Shown here: one piece after another, positions 59,414-64,000 of the stretch
How the letters are laid out: each line of letters opens with the position of its first letter
How positions within the stretch are numbered: the stretch's first letter is position 1
Origin: Bubalus kerabau
Taxonomy: Eukaryota > Chordata > Mammalia > Artiodactyla > Bovidae
Reading direction: 5' to 3'
DNA length: 64,000 nt
Assembly (NCBI RefSeq): GCF_029407905.1
Contig: NC_073624.1
Span: 121,892,001-121,956,000 of the forward strand
Notes under the pieces: model-generated
Databases searched by the model: none
What the model was told of the DNA's origin: nothing
Seen by the model: only the letters and a program-made list of their open reading frames with translations
Translations under genes and position numbers: made by a program

Positions 59414-61823
59414 GAAGAGGACCTCATCTCGATTTGAAGCAGGAACCTCAGGCTTGCTCTCCATTTCTGACTCTGAACACAGAGTCCCTACAGAGTTAGG
59501 ACAGGAGAGTCAGGCCTCGTCTTGTGTGGAGGAATGGAACTCCACTGGACTCTCGAGTTGTTCACCGGATAACAGGCCACTTGTCGAGCTGTGTGTGGAA
59601 CCTGTGGTTTTATCTGGACGATGCATGGGGGTGTCAGTTCCCCTTTGTTTTTTGCCTTCATACACAGGGTTGCCTTCGAAGAGGTATCCAGCCTTCAGGT
59701 TCTTATCAAGAGCAGACCAGGAAATCAGGGTCTTTCGGCATGTGGCACCACCCACAAGCCTACGTCTCGAATTTCTTCTTGAGACGGACCTCAACCTGAG
59801 GTGCACCAGGAAGGTCGGTAACCCTTTCAGACAAAGCAAGTGAATCGACCCTCTTGTCCCGATCAGGAGGGGAGAAGGGGCTCAGATGAAGTGGTGCCTG
59901 GAACCTCGATGTTCCCCTCAAGTAAAACTGGGATGTCGGGGAACTTTTGGGGTCGCATCAAAGGTGCTAAGTACCGTTTCAAACTTCAAGACGGAACGTG
60001 AGACTTCTCTTGAGACGCTGTAGCTGGAAAGGGCCTCATCTTGTGGTGACGGGTTAACCACATCGTTTTTCTCGAGTTGTGGCGGGATTCTCGAGTTAGG
60101 TCAGGAAATTCAGGCTTCCTCTTGTGTTGGCCCAGGGAAGTCCAGTCTTCCATTCGAGTTGCGAGGGAGAGCTAGGGATTGTGCTTGAGTCACTGCAGGG
60201 CAAAAGAGACCTTATCTAGGCTTGTGTCCAGGACATAATGTTCGTCTCCAGGGGGGACAGGGATCTCGGGGTTGCTTTCCTGATGCACCCGGGGAGTCAG
60301 TCCTTGTCTCGAGGGGAAGCAAAGGACTCCGCTCTCCTCTCGAGTTGCCACGGGTATCTCTTGGAGCCCACTGAGTGGCCTAAAGGGAGTCAAGCCTCCT
60401 CTGGAGTTTGGAGAGAGGACTCGGGATTGCTCTCCAGGCCATGCAGGAAAAGAAGGCCCTCATCTCGCGATGAAGGGGGCGTCTCGTGGGTTTTCTCGAG
60501 CTGCAGCGCCAGTGTGGGGTTTCTCATGCGGTACTACGGGGAGCTCAGGGAGCCTCTCATTTGGCGCTTGGGAAGTCAGATCTGCATGCGCATTGCGAGG
60601 GGGAGCGCGTCATTGCTCTAGAGTCATGGTAGGTGTATCGGGCCTCAAGAACCATTAAAGAAGGACTTTCAAGGTGTTTCTTGGGTCACGGCAGTAAACC
60701 CTGGGTTCCCTTGACTAGTGCCGGTGGCCTCAGGGAGCTTCTCAGTGTGCCTCTGAGAAGTCAGGGATACCCTGGAGTTGAGAGGGCCCTCTCGGGACTC
60801 CACTGGGTTTGGTGCAATAGAAGAGAGCCTCATCTCGAGTGGAGGCAGGAACCTCAGGGTTCATCTCCATTTCTGACTCTGATCGCAGGGTCCCTGCAGA
60901 GTTGGGACAGGAGAGTCAGGCCTCGTCTTGTAAGGAGGAATGGAACTCCGCTTGCCTCTCGAGTTATTCACGGGGTGACAGGCAACTTGTCGAACTGTGT
61001 TTGGAATCTTCGGGTTTTTCCGGACGATGCATGAGGGTGTCAGTGCCCCTTCGTGTTGTGCCTTCTTCCACAGGGTTGCCTTTGAAGAGGTTCCGGGCAT
61101 CGGGTTCTTATCAAGAGCGGACCGGGGAATCAGGGTCTTTCAGCATGTGTTACCACCCATGAAGCTACGTCTCAAATATCCTCTTTAGACCGGCCTCATC
61201 CTGAGGTGCGCCGGGAAGGTTGGGAACCCCTTCCAGACAAAGCACGGGAGTAGACCCTCCAGTCACAATCAGGAGGGGAGAAGTGGCTCAGATGAAGTCG
61301 TACCAGGAACCTTGGTGTTCCCCTCGAGAGAGACCAGGGTGTCGGGGAACTTTTGGAATCGCATCAAGGGTGCCAAGTTTTCACACTTGAAGTGTGAAAA
61401 CACTTCAAGAAGAAACCTGGGACTTCTCTTTAGACGCTGTAGCGGGCAAGGGCCTCATCTTGCGATGACGGGGAACCATGTGGTTTTTCTCGAGTTTCGG
61501 CGGGATTCTCGAGTTACGATGGGGAATTCAGGCTTCCTCTTGTGTTGGCCCAGGGAAGTCCAATCTTCCATTGGAGTTGCGAGAGAGAGCTAGGGATTGC
61601 TCTCGAGTCACTTCAGGGCAAAAGAGACCTCATCTAAGCTTGTGTCCAGGACCTAATGTTCCTCTCCAGGGGCGACAGCGATCTTGGGGTTGCATTTTAG
61701 ACGCACCCGAGGAGTCAGGCCTCATCTCGAGAGGAAGGAAAGGACTCTGCTCTGCTCTCGAGTCCCGACGGGTATTTCTTGGAGACCACTGAGTGGCCTA
61801 AAGGGAGTCAAGCCTCCTGTGGA
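59414..61823. repeat. Satellite I array, right part
   Basis: Resumes with GAAGAGGACCTCATCTCG, exactly where the left part stopped. The next anchor at 60820 is 1406 bp on. The array is cut at 61823, in CCTCCTGTGGA, by the L1 insertion. Confidence 0.92.
61377..61401. repeat. 25-bp perfect palindrome in satellite I
   Basis: Arms of 12 bases (GTTTTCACACTT and AAGTGTGAAAAC) around one G. Other units read AGTACCGTTTCGCACTTCAA here, so this is a local templated inverted duplication. Confidence 0.8.
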
Positions 61824-64000
61824 TTTTTTTTTTAATTTTATTTTATTTTTAAATTTTACATAATTGTATTAGTTTTTCCAAATATCAAAATGAATCCGCC
61901 TCAGGTATACATGTGCTCCCCATCCTGAACCCTCCTCCCTCCTCCCCCCCATAGCATCCCTCTGGGTCGTCCCAGTGCACTAGCCCCAAGCATCCAGTAT
62001 CATGCATCAAACCTGGACTGGCAACTCTTTTCATACATGATATTTTACATGTTTCAATGCCATTCTCCCAAATCTTCCCACCTTCTCCCTCTCCCACAGA
62101 GTCCATAAGACTCTTCTATACATCAGTGTCTCTTTTGCTGTCTCGTACTCAGGGTTATTGTTACCGTCTTTCAAAATTCCATATATATGCGTTAGTATAC
62201 TGTATTGGTGTTTTTCTTTCTGGCTTACTTCACTCTGTAGAATAGGCTCCAGTTTCATCCACCTCATTAGAATTGATTCATTCTATTCTTTTTAATGGCG
62301 GAGTAATACTCCATTGTGTATATGTACCACAGCTTTCTTATCCATTCATCTGCTGATGGACATCTAGGTTGCTTCCATGTCCTGGCTATTAGAAACAGTG
62401 CTGCGATGAACATTGGGGTACACGTGTCTCTTTCCCTTCTGGTTTCCTCAGTGTGTATGCCCAGCAGTGGGATTGCTGGATCATAAGGCAGTTCTATTTC
62501 CAGTTTTTTTTAAGGAATCTCCACACTGTTCTCCATAGTGGCTGTACTAGTTTGCATTCCCACCAACAGTGTAAGAGGGTTCCCTTTTATCCACACCCTC
62601 TCCAGCATTTATTATTTGTAGACTTTTGGATTGCAGCCATTCTGACTGGCGTGAAATGGTACCTCATAGTGGTTTTGATTTGCATTTCTATGATAATGAG
62701 TGATTTTGAGCATCTTTTCATGTGTTTGTTAGCCATCTGTATGTCTTCTTTGGAGAAATGTCTATTTAGTTCTTTGGCCCATTTTTTGATTGGGTCATTT
62801 ATTTTTCTGGAGTTGAGCTGTAGGAGTTGCTTGTATATTTTTGAGATTAGTTGTTTGTCAGTTGCTTCATTTCCTATTATTTTCTCCCATTCTGAAGGCT
62901 GTCTTTTCACCTTGCTAATAGTTTGCTTTGATGTGCAGAAGCTTTTAAGGTTAATTAGGTCCCATTTGTTTATTTTTGTTTTTATTTCCAATATTCTGGG
63001 AGGTGGGTCATAGAGGATCCTGCTGTGATGTATTTCAGAGAGTGTTTTGCCTATGTTCTCCTCTAGGAGTTTTATAGTTTCTGGTCTTACGTTGAGATCT
63101 TTAATCCATTTTGAGCTTATTTTTGTGCATGGTGTTAGAAAGTGTTCTAGTTTCATTCTTTTACAAGTGGTTGACCAGATTTCCCAGCACCACTTGTTAA
63201 AGAGATTGTCTTTAATCCATTGTATATTTTTGCCTGCTTTGTCAAAGATAAGGTGTCCATATGTGTGTGGATTTATCTCTGGGCTTTCTATTTTGTTCCA
63301 CTAATCTATATTTCTGTCTTTGTGCCAGTACCATACTGTCTTGATAACTGTGGCTTTGTAGTGGAGCCTGAAATCAGGTAGGTTGATTCCTCCAGTTCCA
63401 TTCTTCTTTCTCAAGATCGCTTTGGCTATTCGAGGTTTTTTGTATTTCCATACAAATTGTGAAATTATTTGTTCTAGCTCTGTGAAGAATGCTGTTGGTA
63501 GCTTGATAGGGATTGCATTGAATCTATAAATTGCCTTGGGTAGTATACTCATTTTCACTATATTGATTCTTCCAATCCATGAACATGGTATATTTCTCCA
63601 TCTATTAGTGTCCTCTTTGATTTCTTTCACCAGTGTTTTATAGTTTTCTATATATAGGTCTTTAGTTTCTTTAGGTAGGTATATTCCTAAGTATTTTATT
63701 CTTTCCGTTGCAATGGTGAATGAAATTGTTTCCTTAGTTTCTCTTTCTGTTTTCACATTATTAGTGTATAGGAAGTCAAGGGATTTCTGTGTGTTGATTT
63801 TATATCCTGCAACATTACTATAGTCATTGACTAGTTCTAGTAATTTTCTGGTGGAGTCTTTAGGGTTTTCTATGTAGAGGATCATGTCATCTGCAAACAG
63901 TGAGAGTTTTACTTCTTCTTTTCCAATTTGGATTCCTGTTGTTTCTTTTTCTGCTCTGATTGCTGTGGCCAAAACTTCCAAAGCTATGTTGAATAGTAAT
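61824..64000 (-). mobile_element. L1 LINE, reverse orientation, runs off window
   Basis: The poly(A) tail appears as T- and ATTTT-rich sequence at 61825-61860. The 3' UTR follows (AGGTATACATGTGCTCCCCA, GGGTCGTCCCAGTGCACTAG, CATGATATTTTACATG) to about 62170, then ORF2. It inserted into satellite I. The 5' part lies beyond the window, so length and right target duplication cannot be seen. Sequence is well preserved, suggesting a fairly recent ruminant L1. Confidence 0.93.
62170..64000 (-). pseudogene. L1 ORF2 C-terminal part, broken
   Basis: ORF2 gives the endonuclease and reverse transcriptase of L1. Visible here are the RT palm with the FADD box at about 63883-63894, the RT thumb and downstream domain (63301-63880), then C-terminal sequence at 62587-63156 in the same frame after a stop at 63301-63303. 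A second stop lies near 62587, just after the CWRGCG-like motif of the C-terminal region, and the end of ORF2 is recognisable to about 62170. The endonuclease end is outside the window. At least two stops make it non-functional. Confidence 0.9.

Noticed and set aside
36440..61823. CRISPR-like array suggested by ~31-bp periodic motifs
   Set aside because: The motifs are degenerate satellite subrepeats in a mammalian genome, without uniform repeats or unique spacers.

Overview
The window is pericentromeric-type DNA from a bovine animal. It contains no intact protein-coding gene. Three things point to Bovinae. BovB LINE copies and Bov-A/Bov-tA/CHR SINEs are ruminant elements. A tandem satellite has a measured period of 1402 bp and is rich in CTCGAG-type motifs, which fits the cattle 1.715 g/cm3 satellite I (known unit about 1.4 kb, built from about 31-bp subrepeats). 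A ruminant-type L1 closes the window. Satellite I is known from autosomal centromeres in cattle, so an autosome is inferred; the chromosome cannot be named.

Layout, left to right. (1) 1-11395: two tandem copies (A, B) of a low-copy duplicon that starts with a CpG-rich minisatellite and an AATAAA-bearing block; copy A carries a 1.57-kb BovB insertion with a target-site duplication. (2) 11396-17244: interspersed-repeat debris (old L1, SINEs, a BovB 3' end) and one unidentified possible retropseudogene. (3) 17245-31058: a tandem array that I cannot assign to a named satellite. Its ~535-bp and ~690-bp monomers alternate as a ~1.22-kb dimer, and its centre is homogenised into 2.44-kb higher-order copies. 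(4) 31059-36439: two more duplicon copies (C, D); C has the empty BovB site, D is cut off. (5) 36440-61823: satellite I, about 13 units, interrupted at 52537-59413 by a class II (betaretrovirus-like) provirus. (6) 61824-64000: 3' part of an L1 in reverse orientation, running off the window.

The most unusual object is the provirus. It has two ~1.3-kb LTRs, a 6-bp target duplication with one mismatch, a Lys-type primer binding site and a polypurine tract. Inside are broken gag, dUTPase/protease, an integrase C-terminal remnant and a transmembrane env remnant; reverse transcriptase is missing. Between integrase and env lies about 360 bp of CpG-rich host sequence that reads as exon 1 of TIMP2 (5'UTR plus signal peptide and the first mature residues), taking the place of the env leader and most of the surface subunit. 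This looks like a captured host gene fragment. All reading frames, viral and host, are broken.

Nothing here works as an operon or pathway. The interest lies in satellite evolution, duplicon history and the host-sequence capture. Similarity statements come from reading by eye and from memory of the families; no alignment or database search was run.
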